Origin: Bradyrhizobium macuxiense
GTDB lineage: Bacteria > Pseudomonadota > Alphaproteobacteria > Rhizobiales > Xanthobacteraceae
DNA: 64,000 nt
NCBI RefSeq assembly: GCF_007993935.1
Contig: NZ_VITY01000011.1
Coordinates: 124,001-188,000, forward strand
Direction of reading: 5' to 3'
Shown here: positions 44,646 through 52,483 of the stretch, in pieces
Position numbering within the stretch: position 1 is the first letter of the stretch
Layout of the letters: every line of letters starts with the position of its first letter
Position numbers and translations under genes: made by a program
Notes under the pieces: model-generated
Database searches by the model: none
Told to the model about the DNA's origin: nothing
The model's input: only the letters and a program-made list of their open reading frames with translations

Positions 44646-45359
44646 TCAATGCGGCTGATTCTCGAGCGCGGCAAGTGCGAGATCGAGATACTGCATTAGA
44701 TTGGGATCCCAGCCGGCCAGACTCCGAGGGGCGCTCAATCGCGCAAGAACCTTCAGGATTGTCGAGACGGTCGAATCAACTCCTGCGATTTCGCTGAACA
44801 GCAAGCGCGCCTCTAACGCTACGGCCCTTGTACGCTCGCTGGAAGGATGCTCACCGCGATCCATGCAATCGCGCAACTCGTCGCGGATTCGTCGCCACCG
44901 CTCCTCTCGCTCAGCGGCCAGCTTGCATGTGCATCGGTGGGGCTGGGTGCGTTTCTCGACCCTCGACATAGCATCCAAGGTTGCAGGAAGCTCGTCTACG
45001 CTCACCTGTACCTCACCATCGGTCGTCATATTTCGCAAGCGATCCCGCAGCAGTGTCGCACGCGTGACCTGAAGCTCGATTCGCGACAGATGTGAGCGCA
45101 ATAGATCAGTAAGCGAAGTGCGTCCCTCCATCGCCTTACGTATCTCGTGAAGGGAGAAGCCAAGCTCACGCAGCGCTAGAATTTGGTGAACTCGTTGCAC
45201 ACTTTCGCGATCGTACATTCGGTGGCCGCCGTCGGTGCGCTCCGACGCAGCAAGCAGACCCGTGTGCTCATAGTGATGCAGAGTGCGTACCGTCACTCCG
45301 GTAGCATCTGCAAGTTCTCCGATGCGCCATCGACGCCTTCGTGGTGTAGCTTTGGTCAT
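44646..45359 (-). CDS. nolA: NolA, MerR-family nodulation regulator
   Basis: NolA controls genotype-specific nodulation of soybean and represses nod genes at high cell density, acting through NodD2. The 237-aa protein begins MTKATPRRRRWRIGELADAT, with the MerR helix-turn-helix (WRIGELADATGVTVRTLHHY) and wing (LLAASERTDGGHRMYD), followed by a helical dimerisation region and a sensor domain with a Cys-His-rich CTCKLAAERE. ATG 45359 is used; in B. japonicum the gene yields three proteins from alternate starts, and internal methionines are present here too. A MerR-type promoter (45375-45405) lies immediately upstream. Gene order nolA-nodD2-nodD1 is the standard one. Confidence 0.95.
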   Translation of the reverse strand: MTKATPRRRRWRIGELADATGVTVRTLHHYEHTGLLAASERTDGGHRMYDRESVQRVHQILALRELGFSLHEIRKAMEGRTSLTDLLRSHLSRIELQVTRATLLRDRLRNMTTDGEVQVSVDELPATLDAMSRVEKRTQPHRCTCKLAAEREERWRRIRDELRDCMDRGEHPSSERTRAVALEARLLFSEIAGVDSTVSTILKVLARLSAPRSLAGWDPNLMQYLDLALAALENQPH

Positions 45360-45374
45360 GGTGTTCCAATTCAA

Positions 45375-45405
45375 AGCCTACAACCTGACGTCACGTGAGA
45401 TTCAA
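45375..45405 (-). promoter_or_regulatory. NolA-type MerR promoter, copy 3 (upstream of nolA)
   Basis: Minus strand -35 TTGAAT, 19-bp spacer with CACGTGACGTCAGG (near inverted repeat), -10 TAGGCT. The predicted start near 45367 is only about 8 bases before the NolA1 ATG, so a transcript from here could not easily translate NolA1 but could produce forms from internal starts. This fits the known NolA-dependent second promoter of nolA, which makes NolA2 and NolA3. NolA autoregulation at this site is an inference. Confidence 0.7.
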
Positions 45406-45479
45406 GCTATTTCAAGGGGCTAGCTGAACCTTCTTCCATTCCGGCGCAAGCAAGGTGGGTATTTCGGATCGTCGTTCGA

Positions 45480-45689
45480 TCAAGCTGCAGGAGAAATAAC
45501 GTCCATCAAACTCATTAATGACGCCGATTGTGCCTCGCCAGCACCTGCACGCCTCAGCACAAGCCTGGCGATTGCCGTTTGATTCTCGGGGGGACGGATA
45601 GACGCTGGTAGCGCCGTGACGTCAGTATCAAATATCCTTCCCCAGACCGAAAGATCCTCCGGCCCAAAGAAACCATAGTAGTGCTGCAC
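45480..45689 (-). CDS. Small hypothetical protein, paralogue of the gene at 39458-39928
   Basis: A 69-aa frame with ATG start, MQHYYGFFGPEDLSVWGRIF, between nolA and nodD2. It shares PEDLxVxGxxFD and following ALPA with the 156-aa protein at 39458. It may be a shortened copy. The function is unknown. Its location in the nolA-nodD2 gap on the same strand suggests co-regulation with them. Confidence 0.45.
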   Translation of the reverse strand: MQHYYGFFGPEDLSVWGRIFDTDVTALPASIRPPENQTAIARLVLRRAGAGEAQSASLMSLMDVISPAA

Positions 45690-45966
45690 GTTCAGCTCCC
45701 GATATCATTGCGCAAGACGAGCGCACGTGGGGCAACTGCTGGCTTGAGCCGTTGCTCGCGCGGCGGGCTCGATAGCAATTTGCAGCGGTGTGCACAATAG
45801 CGTGAGGATAGATCTTAAAGGCGACGAACTGTTGCGAGGCTCAAGCGCGGGCGGGAGTCAGACGGCGAGAGTGCTATGCACGCGAAGGAGGTGGCTGGAA
45901 CATGCGTCCGACAATAGGGCGTACGCCGTTGAAGAAGCGACGATTGCGATAGATGGCAGTGGGGTC

Positions 45967-46974
45967 TCAGGGAGTATCCAGGGGGATCCGATCACAAGGT
46001 GGAGTGGGTGACGAGACGTCTTGACCCACTTTAGAGGGACTAGAAGCTTGCGTGGACTCGTTGGGTGGCGCGATGCAGGAGGCCTCTTGCAAGATTATCT
46101 CTCGCAGCCATGTGCTTGCCGGATCACTGTTGTGAAAGGCTGGCCACTGGACGGTTTCGGTGAATGCGGGCAGTGAGAACGGTAGGTCAACTATCCGTAG
46201 TGGTGTCGTTTTCTCGAAATGCCGAACTAGCCTTAAGGGCAGCATCCCTATTCGATCAGTGCCCAATAGCATGGACGGGATCATACTGAAGCTCTGCACA
46301 CTAACATCGATGCGCCGCTTGAGGCCGTGCTCAAGAAAAAAGCATTCCTCGATCGCAGACTTTCGCGTAAGTGCACACCTAACCGCGACCTGTCCGATAG
46401 ACATATATCTCTCGAATGTGAGCCGCCGTGATAGCTGCTTGTTTGTGCAGCAGCCGACGCACACGAGCCGGTCCTCGAATAGCGTTGCCTTAGGATGCGC
46501 GCTGGACATCAATGAGTCGGGCAAGATCACGAAGTCGACTTCACCGCGGCGGAGAAACTCATCGTGATCGTCGGCGGGGGGCAGCAACTCGAACCGGACG
46601 TTGGGAGCGTCTCGTGACACACGCTCCACGACCCGTTGGAAAAACACAAGTGTGCTGCAATCCGAAAGACGGATCACGAACCGGCGATGTGATTCGGTTG
46701 GGTTGAACTCATAATGCGAGATAATGGAAAGCTGGATCTGCAGCAGAGCCTCGCGAACAGGGGTGGCGAGGCGTTCCGCACGCGATGTTGGGACGAGTCT
46801 CCGGCCTTTCATCGCAAAGAGTTCATCGCCGAAATAGGCGCGTAATCGGGAAACGGCGGCACTCATGGCGGGTTGGCTCAGATTGATCCTACGCGCGGCC
46901 TCGGTGAGTGTCCGCTCGGTCAGCAGAGAATCGAGTGCGACGAGAAGATTAAGATCCAGGCCTTTGAAGCGCAT
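45967..46974 (-). CDS. nodD2: NodD2, LysR-type regulator (nod gene repressor)
   Basis: A 335-aa LysR-type regulator. The NodD start MRFKGLDLNLLVALDSLLTE is followed by the helix-turn-helix LTEAARRINLSQPAMSAAVSRL, and a ligand domain with NodD-specific QWPAFHNSDPASTW. It diverges clearly from NodD1 and carries an extended Ser/Pro-rich C-terminus. In B. japonicum NodD2 represses nod genes and is induced through NolA at high cell density. The start at 46974 is the second in-frame ATG and gives the family N-terminus. A NolA-type promoter lies 330 bp upstream. Confidence 0.93.
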   Translation of the reverse strand: MRFKGLDLNLLVALDSLLTERTLTEAARRINLSQPAMSAAVSRLRAYFGDELFAMKGRRLVPTSRAERLATPVREALLQIQLSIISHYEFNPTESHRRFVIRLSDCSTLVFFQRVVERVSRDAPNVRFELLPPADDHDEFLRRGEVDFVILPDSLMSSAHPKATLFEDRLVCVGCCTNKQLSRRLTFERYMSIGQVAVRCALTRKSAIEECFFLEHGLKRRIDVSVQSFSMIPSMLLGTDRIGMLPLRLVRHFEKTTPLRIVDLPFSLPAFTETVQWPAFHNSDPASTWLREIILQEASCIAPPNESTQASSPSKVGQDVSSPTPPCDRIPLDTP

Positions 46975-47708
46975 GCTCACTCTTTTGAAAGCGTTTGCGC
47001 TCTTGCTGTGCTAGGCAGCAATAGCGCCTGTGATAATCTTAATCCTGCAGCTGCGTCAGAATCGTTCCGACTCGCTGCGCGAGTCCGAAGGATGCGCCCG
47101 CGATTGATCGCAGCAAGCGGGTGACCGCATCGCGGAGTCCGCCGACATCCAAATGACCCAGTGCTGCGCCTCTGCCATCGGGTTGCCCTGCCTCATCGAT
47201 CACTGCGAAGATCGCTAGTGGCGACCCTGGTGCCTGCGCAATAGGATTGCAGGAGCGATCCGCAACGTGACGTAGCCGTGGTCGCTCCTGTGGGTGCCCT
47301 TTGTAAATCTACAACCTGACGCTACGTCGGGTTCAAGCGGCTTGCGTTCGGCGAGGCGGCTCTGGTCACAAAGCAGTATGCGGTGCCAGTGCGGCGGGAA
47401 CGCTCACTTTGCTGCTGCCTCTGATGCCTTAGGCATTGGCGTCGTCGGCGCTACACCGCGCAAAGACCGCCAGCCGCAGCGCGGCAAATGAGGATACACC
47501 GGCCACTCACGAACCGCACTTAGCGCGGGGATCAGACGCGTTGCGGGAAACGCCGAATTGCGGCTCGCTTTTCGTGATGTGGCCTGGCGCTGCAAAGCAG
47601 ATCATCTGAGACGATCCAGGCATAAGAAGGAGAACCGCTCCAGAGCAAGGGGCCGAAGGAGTCTATCGGTAAGAATGCCAAGAGCGGAATGAGTCGTTAT
47701 GGGAAGAA
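46975..47708 (-). other. Intergenic region between nodD2 and nodD1 with a NolA-type promoter
   Basis: About 730 bases. Only the regulatory site at 47306-47336 is recognised. The remaining short frames are not convincing. Confidence 0.5.
47306..47336 (-). promoter_or_regulatory. NolA-type MerR promoter, copy 4 (upstream of nodD2)
   Basis: Minus strand -35 TTGAAC, 19-bp spacer with an almost perfect inverted repeat (AACCCGACG-TAG-CGTCAGGTT), -10 TAGATT. It points toward nodD2, whose start is 330 bases away. NolA is known to raise nodD2 expression in B. japonicum, so a NolA site here is expected. No gene lies between the site and nodD2, so the leader would be long. Confidence 0.7.
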
Positions 47709-48653
47709 TTAGCAGCGTCTGCGGCTTGAGGGCATCTTACCTGGAAGAGCCATGTTGGACGCCTCCTGCAACAATAACCGCCGCATCCAAATGCTGGCCG
47801 CATCAGTATTATGAAAGGCCGGCCATTGGATAGCCTCGGTGAACGCGGGAAGTGGGAGCGGCGGTTCGACGATCCGCAAGGGCATCAGTTTCTCGAAATG
47901 CTTAGCCAGTCTTAAAGGCATCGTCCCGATACGGACGGTGTCCAACACGACTGGAGGGATCATGCTAAAGCCCTGCACGACGATCTCGATTCGTCGCTTG
48001 AGGCCGTGCTCAAGCAAAAACCATTCTTCGATGTTGGGCCTTAGTGCTCGTCCGAACTTGGCGGCGACATGTCCCATTGACATGTATCCCTCTATTGTAA
48101 GCTGCCGTGATAGCTGCTTGTTTGTGCGGCAGCCTACGCAGGCAAGTGTCTCCTCAAATAACGTCGCCTTGGGGTGCGCACCCGACATGAACAGCTCCGG
48201 GGCGATCAGAAAATCGACTTCACCGCGCCGTAGGAGTTCGTCAGGTTCATCTGAAAACGGCAACAAATCGAACCGCACGGCGGGAGCCTCGCGCGCGATG
48301 CGGTCTATGATCTTTCGAAAAAAAATGATCGTCATGAAGTCCGAAAGGATCACCCTGAAGCGGCGGGTCGATTGTGCCGGATCGAACACATCGCGCGAAA
48401 TAATAGAGAGCTGGATGTGCAACAGAGCTTCGCGAATTGGGGCCGCAAGTCCTTCCGCCCGCGATGTTGGGACGAGTTCCCGGCCTCTCATCGTAAATAA
48501 TTCATCACGAAAATAGGTACGCAGCCGGGCAACGGCGGCGCTCATGGCGGGCTGGCTCAGATTGATCTTGCGCGCCGCTGCGGTGAGGTTGCGCTCGGTC
48601 ATCAGCGCATCGAGCGCGACGAGGAGATTTAGATCAAGGCCCTTGAACCGCAT
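47709..48653 (-). CDS. nodD1: NodD1, flavonoid-responsive nod gene activator
   Basis: A 314-aa LysR-type regulator with the typical NodD N-terminus MRFKGLDLNLLVALDALMTE, helix-turn-helix LTAAARKINLSQPAMSAAVARL, and the C-terminal flavonoid-sensing domain with QWPAFHNTDAASIW. It binds the nod box and activates nod operons in the presence of isoflavones. The gene is divergent from the nod operon and its start (48653) is 12 bp from the nod box at 48665-48711, the standard arrangement allowing autoregulation. Confidence 0.95.
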   Translation of the reverse strand: MRFKGLDLNLLVALDALMTERNLTAAARKINLSQPAMSAAVARLRTYFRDELFTMRGRELVPTSRAEGLAAPIREALLHIQLSIISRDVFDPAQSTRRFRVILSDFMTIIFFRKIIDRIAREAPAVRFDLLPFSDEPDELLRRGEVDFLIAPELFMSGAHPKATLFEETLACVGCRTNKQLSRQLTIEGYMSMGHVAAKFGRALRPNIEEWFLLEHGLKRRIEIVVQGFSMIPPVVLDTVRIGTMPLRLAKHFEKLMPLRIVEPPLPLPAFTEAIQWPAFHNTDAASIWMRRLLLQEASNMALPGKMPSSRRRC

Positions 48654-48664
48654 GCTGTGAGTCT

Positions 48665-48711
48665 ATCCATCGTGTGGATGAGTTCAATCAATACAATCGA
48701 TTTTACCAAAT
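48665..48711 (+). promoter_or_regulatory. nod box of the nod operon
   Basis: ATCCATCGTGTGGATG, six bases, then ATCAATACAATCGATTTTAC and CAAATC match the 47-bp NodD-binding consensus almost throughout. It lies between the divergent nodD1 and nodA, ahead of the nodK-position gene. It is the expected flavonoid-NodD-controlled promoter of nodA to nodZ. Confidence 0.95.
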
Positions 48712-48717
48712 CGGGGA

Positions 48718-49044
48718 ATGTTGGATAGCAAACATCAGTTTGTAGAAATCGAAACAAGGCACACCAAGATGGCTGGCGGTCTTCGCACGGGCTCAGGCAA
48801 GAAGTCTCAGTTATGCGCCGAGCAGCAACAGGAACAAACGGACTTCGTGGCCGGCACGTTCTTCAAGCCGCGCAAGATGCATCACGCCGGCGTGCCGCGA
48901 CAAGCACGTTCCGGCTCAAGAAGGTCTCCGATAAACCTTCGTATAGCGTTTCCAATCCTTTCCATATCGGCGGCTTACCTCCGTAGGCTGGAGGTTGTGT
49001 CGGGTTGCTCGTACGTTCGCGGCCAAGCGAGCTGCCGATTGTAG
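48718..49044 (+). CDS. Small gene in the nodY/nodK position
   Basis: A 108-aa frame from ATG 48718, 7 bases after the nod box. Bradyrhizobium strains carry nodY (B. japonicum) or nodK (B. elkanii) exactly here, ahead of nodA. I cannot match the sequence (starting MLDSKHQFVEIETRHTKMAG) to either from memory. The N-terminal half looks protein-like and the C-terminal part less so. The role of nodY/nodK is not known. It is separated from nodA by about 105 bp. Confidence 0.45.
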   Translation: MLDSKHQFVEIETRHTKMAGGLRTGSGKKSQLCAEQQQEQTDFVAGTFFKPRKMHHAGVPRQARSGSRRSPINLRIAFPILSISAAYLRRLEVVSGCSYVRGQASCRL

Positions 49045-49150
49045 ATGTCAAATGCTTCTGCCAAGAGGCCCAACCGATCACCTCTGGGCAGTCAAATCGT
49101 TTTGAAAGCAAGTCTACTCTCGAACGCCCGGCGGCACGTCGGAGGCACCG

Positions 49151-49786
49151 ATGAACATGTCTGTATCCAACTCTACAGGCAATCTCTTAGCGCGCTCTCA
49201 GGTGCGGTGGAGATTGTGTTGGGAAAATGAATTAGCGCTTTCCGATCATACCGAACTCGCCGAGTTCTTCCGAAACGCTTACGGGCCAAACGGTGAGTTT
49301 AATGCAGCGCCGTTTGAAGGCAGTCGAAGTTGGGCCGGTGCAAGGCCTGAGCTCCGCATCATCGCTTACGACTCAAACGGCGTAGCTGGCCATGCGGGCA
49401 TACTACGACGTTTCATCAAGGTCGGTGAGACTGATCTGCTGGTGGCCGAAATAGGGCTGTACGCAGTACGTCGAGATGTCGAGGGACACGGAGTCACCTA
49501 TCAGGGAGCATTGCGCGTCGGATATCCGATGCTGCAGAAACTTGATGCTCCGTTCGGTTTCGCCGCGGTGCGCCCTGCGATGCGCAAGCATATCGAACGG
49601 ATTGGCCGGAACGGGATGGCCAATATTTTGACGGGAGTTCGCGTGCGGTCGACCCGTCGTGACGTGTATCTCAACGTGCCACCCACGCTCGTTGAGGAAG
49701 CGCTCCTGGTAGTGTTGCCGATTGGCCGGCCGATGAGCGATTGGCCGAGTGGTACGATGATTGATCGGAACGGGCCAGAGCTGTGA
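49151..49786 (+). CDS. nodA: NodA, N-acyltransferase of Nod factor
   Basis: NodA transfers a fatty acyl chain to the free amino end of the chitin oligomer made by NodC and deacetylated by NodB. The 211-aa protein has the diagnostic AAPFEGSRSWAGARPELR, FIKVGETDLLVAEIGLY and C-terminal GTMIDRNGPEL. ATG 49151 is preceded by GGAGG (49141-49145), and nodB begins in its stop (GTGA, four-base overlap). Product length is normal (about 210). The middle region (residues about 95-180) appears more diverged than usual from other NodA proteins I remember. Confidence 0.96.
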   Translation: MNMSVSNSTGNLLARSQVRWRLCWENELALSDHTELAEFFRNAYGPNGEFNAAPFEGSRSWAGARPELRIIAYDSNGVAGHAGILRRFIKVGETDLLVAEIGLYAVRRDVEGHGVTYQGALRVGYPMLQKLDAPFGFAAVRPAMRKHIERIGRNGMANILTGVRVRSTRRDVYLNVPPTLVEEALLVVLPIGRPMSDWPSGTMIDRNGPEL

Positions 49787-50442
49787 GACATCTCGACCTC
49801 GGACTAGAAGTGCGAAGCGAATACGCTGACGCCAACGGGAGTCGAAGCGTCTATTTGACGTTTGACGACGGTCCTCACTCCGTTTGCACTCCGGATGTCC
49901 TGAATGTGCTGGCGGAACACAACGCTCCCGCCACTTTCTTTGTCATCGGCGTCTACGCGGGCGACCAGCCGGAGTTAATCCGACGAATGGTCGCAGAGGG
50001 ACACGAAGTCGCCAACCACACGATGAGCCATCCGGACCTGTCCAGATGCGAGCCCGCCGAAGTGCGGCACGAGATCCTAGCCGCAAGTGGGACGATCAGA
50101 AGTGTGTGCCCCGGCGCTTCGCTGCGACACATGCGCGCCCCGTATGGGGTGTGGACCCAGGAAGTGTTGAGGACATCTGCGATGGCCGGACTCGTTGCAG
50201 TGCACTGGTCGGTCGACCCGCGGGACTGGTCACGTCCTGGCGTCGATACGATTGTCGACACGGTGATGGCCTCCGTTCGGCCGGGAGCGATTGTGCTCCT
50301 CCATGACGGATGTCCTCCTGGCGAACTGCAACGGGATGACCCTGAAGCTCCACGCGAGCAGACCGTCAAGGCGCTTTCCCTCCTGATTCCAGCAATGCGC
50401 GACCGCGGATTTGCAATTCGCCCGCTTCCTCAACCCCACTGA
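49783..50442 (+). CDS. nodB: NodB, chitooligosaccharide deacetylase
   Basis: NodB removes the N-acetyl group from the non-reducing end of the oligomer. The 219-aa protein has the polysaccharide deacetylase motifs TFDDGPHS (residues about 25-32), NHTMSHPDL (metal-binding His pair) and RAPYG. Start is GTG 49783, inside the nodA stop. Length is the usual 215-220. It is followed by nodC after 15 bp. Confidence 0.96.
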   Translation: MRHLDLGLEVRSEYADANGSRSVYLTFDDGPHSVCTPDVLNVLAEHNAPATFFVIGVYAGDQPELIRRMVAEGHEVANHTMSHPDLSRCEPAEVRHEILAASGTIRSVCPGASLRHMRAPYGVWTQEVLRTSAMAGLVAVHWSVDPRDWSRPGVDTIVDTVMASVRPGAIVLLHDGCPPGELQRDDPEAPREQTVKALSLLIPAMRDRGFAIRPLPQPH

Positions 50443-50457
50443 ACAGCCCCGGGCCCC

Positions 50458-51789
50458 ATGAACCTGCTTGCCACAACTAGCACTGTTGCGATCTCATGTT
50501 ATGCGTTGCTTTCGACTGTCTACAAAAGCGCGCAAGCGATTTATGCAATGAAGAGCGACGGCCAAGCATTATCGGACGATGTGCCGGACGCTGGCGCGTT
50601 GCCGAGCGTGGATATCATCGTTCCCTGCTTTAATGAGAACCCGCAAACGTTGTCTGCGTGCCTCGAGGCCATCGCAAAACAGAGCTACTCGGGAACGGTG
50701 CAGGTATACGTGGTTGATGACGGGTCATCAAACCGTGACGCTGTACGACCTGTCTACGACGCCTACGCGCGCGACCCGAGGTTCAATATTATTCTGGAAC
50801 GCAAGAACGTTGGAAAGCGCAAGGCGCAGATTACCGCGATACGTCGCTCGCATGGAGCTCTCGTGCTGAATGTCGATTCCGACACGATGATTGCTGCCGA
50901 CGTGGTCACAAAGCTCGCACTGAAGATGCACGATCCAGCGATCGGTGCGGCTATGGGCCAGCTGACTGCCAGCAATCGGGACGACACCTGGTTAACCAAG
51001 TTGATCGATATGGAGTATTGGTTGGCCTGCAACGAAGAACGCGCGGCACAGGCCCGTTTCGGCGCCGTTATGTGTTGCTGTGGCCCATGTGCAATGTACC
51101 GCCGGTCTGCGCTTCTCTCGCTGCTGGATCAGTACGAGACGCAGTTGTTCCGTGGGAAGCCCAGCGACTTCGGCGAAGATCGCCATCTCACGATCCTGAT
51201 GCTGCAAGCCGGGTTTCGAACCGAGTACGTTCCGGACGCGATCGCCGCAACGGTAGTGCCTGATCGGCTAGGACCTTATCTGCGGCAGCAGCTTCGTTGG
51301 GCGAGGAGCACATTCCGGGACACGTTGCTTTCGCTCCACCTCCTGCCGGGCCTCGGGCGCTATCTCACGCTGGATGTGGTCGGACAGAATCTCGGTCCAC
51401 TGCTGCTCGCTCTGTCATTGTTGACAGGGCTCGCGCAACTTGCATTCACCGTGACTATCCCATGGTTCACGGTCGTGACGATCGCGTCGATGACCATGGT
51501 GCGATGCTGTGTCGCCGCGTTCCGGGCCCGCGAAATTCGCTTTCTCGGCTTTTCGCTGCACACTCCTATCAACCTCTTTCTCTTACTTTCCGTAAAAGCG
51601 TATGCCTTGTGCACATTGAGCAATAGCGATTGGCTGTCGCGCAAGTCCACAAATTCGACAGACAAGGCGAGAGAGAATGTCATTTCCCTAAATCCGGTCG
51701 TTGAAGCAAACGCGACAGGTGTCGCAGGAAGCGGCGGGCCGATCAGAAAGGGAAGTGTTACGCGATTCGTCGACGTTGAAGACGTCTGA
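50458..51789 (+). CDS. nodC: NodC, N-acetylglucosaminyltransferase
   Basis: NodC is a membrane processive GT2 enzyme that polymerises the GlcNAc backbone. The 443-aa protein has the GT2 nucleotide site VDDGSS, VDSDTMI (DxD), and QQLRWARSTF (QxxRW, processive). Hydrophobic segments at the N-terminus (residues 1-20) and C-terminal third (about 300-390) fit membrane anchoring. The C-terminus is shorter than the 480-485 residues I recall for the B. japonicum protein, the loss being in the cytoplasmic tail. The start is ATG 50458. Confidence 0.96.
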   Translation: MNLLATTSTVAISCYALLSTVYKSAQAIYAMKSDGQALSDDVPDAGALPSVDIIVPCFNENPQTLSACLEAIAKQSYSGTVQVYVVDDGSSNRDAVRPVYDAYARDPRFNIILERKNVGKRKAQITAIRRSHGALVLNVDSDTMIAADVVTKLALKMHDPAIGAAMGQLTASNRDDTWLTKLIDMEYWLACNEERAAQARFGAVMCCCGPCAMYRRSALLSLLDQYETQLFRGKPSDFGEDRHLTILMLQAGFRTEYVPDAIAATVVPDRLGPYLRQQLRWARSTFRDTLLSLHLLPGLGRYLTLDVVGQNLGPLLLALSLLTGLAQLAFTVTIPWFTVVTIASMTMVRCCVAAFRAREIRFLGFSLHTPINLFLLLSVKAYALCTLSNSDWLSRKSTNSTDKARENVISLNPVVEANATGVAGSGGPIRKGSVTRFVDVEDV

Positions 51790-51840
51790 GATCGTGTGCT
51801 GTGGCGAGTTAAAGCCGCATCTGGCGAGAAGGAATAACTC

Positions 51841-52470
51841 GTGAGCCTGGACAAGACTTATCAATTGCTGGACCGGGAATTGGCCGTCGACGATCCGTGG
51901 CGGCTTGATAGTAACCCCTTCGAGCGGGAGCGTCACGCACAGTTGCTCCGGCTGTCGCGTTCAAGAGGAGCTATCGGGAGTGCGCTGGAGGTCGGATGTG
52001 CGGCCGGCGCGTTCACGACAAAGCTCGCGCCCTATTGCAAACGGCTCACCGTCGTCGACGTCACTTCGCGAGCGATTGATCGCGCGCGGCAAAGGATGCA
52101 GCGATGCTCGCACATTACGTGGACAGTCTCCGACATTGAATGGTTTTCGACCGCGGAGCGCTTCGATTTGATCGTCGTGGCCGAGGTTCTCTATTACCTC
52201 GATGATGTAGCCAGGATGCGTACGGCCGTCCGCAACTTCGTGCAGATGCTTGCGCCAGAAGGGTGCCTGGTGTTCGGGTCCGCGCGTGATGCGGCATGCC
52301 AACGCTGGGGGCATGCTGCTGGCGCCGAGACGGTGATGGCCATGCTGAATGAATCGTTGATCGAGGTCGAGCGGCTGGAATGTCATGGTGAGTCGGCTAA
52401 CGAAGATTGCCTGCTCGCAAGCTTCATAAATCCCGGTCAAACGTCGAATCAATCGAATTTGCAGCATTAG
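51841..52470 (+). CDS. nodS: NodS, Nod-factor N-methyltransferase
   Basis: NodS methylates the amino group left by NodB, before acylation. The 209-aa protein has the SAM-binding motif LEVGCAAGAFTTKLA (about residues 46-60) and FDLIVVAEVLYYL (motif after the acidic residue). Start GTG 51841 with AAGGAA upstream. The 51-bp gap after nodC and short gap to nodU (13 bp) fit the operon. The C-terminal stretch is typical of NodS length (about 209). Confidence 0.94.
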   Translation: MSLDKTYQLLDRELAVDDPWRLDSNPFERERHAQLLRLSRSRGAIGSALEVGCAAGAFTTKLAPYCKRLTVVDVTSRAIDRARQRMQRCSHITWTVSDIEWFSTAERFDLIVVAEVLYYLDDVARMRTAVRNFVQMLAPEGCLVFGSARDAACQRWGHAAGAETVMAMLNESLIEVERLECHGESANEDCLLASFINPGQTSNQSNLQH

Positions 52471-52483
52471 GCACGGAGATACG

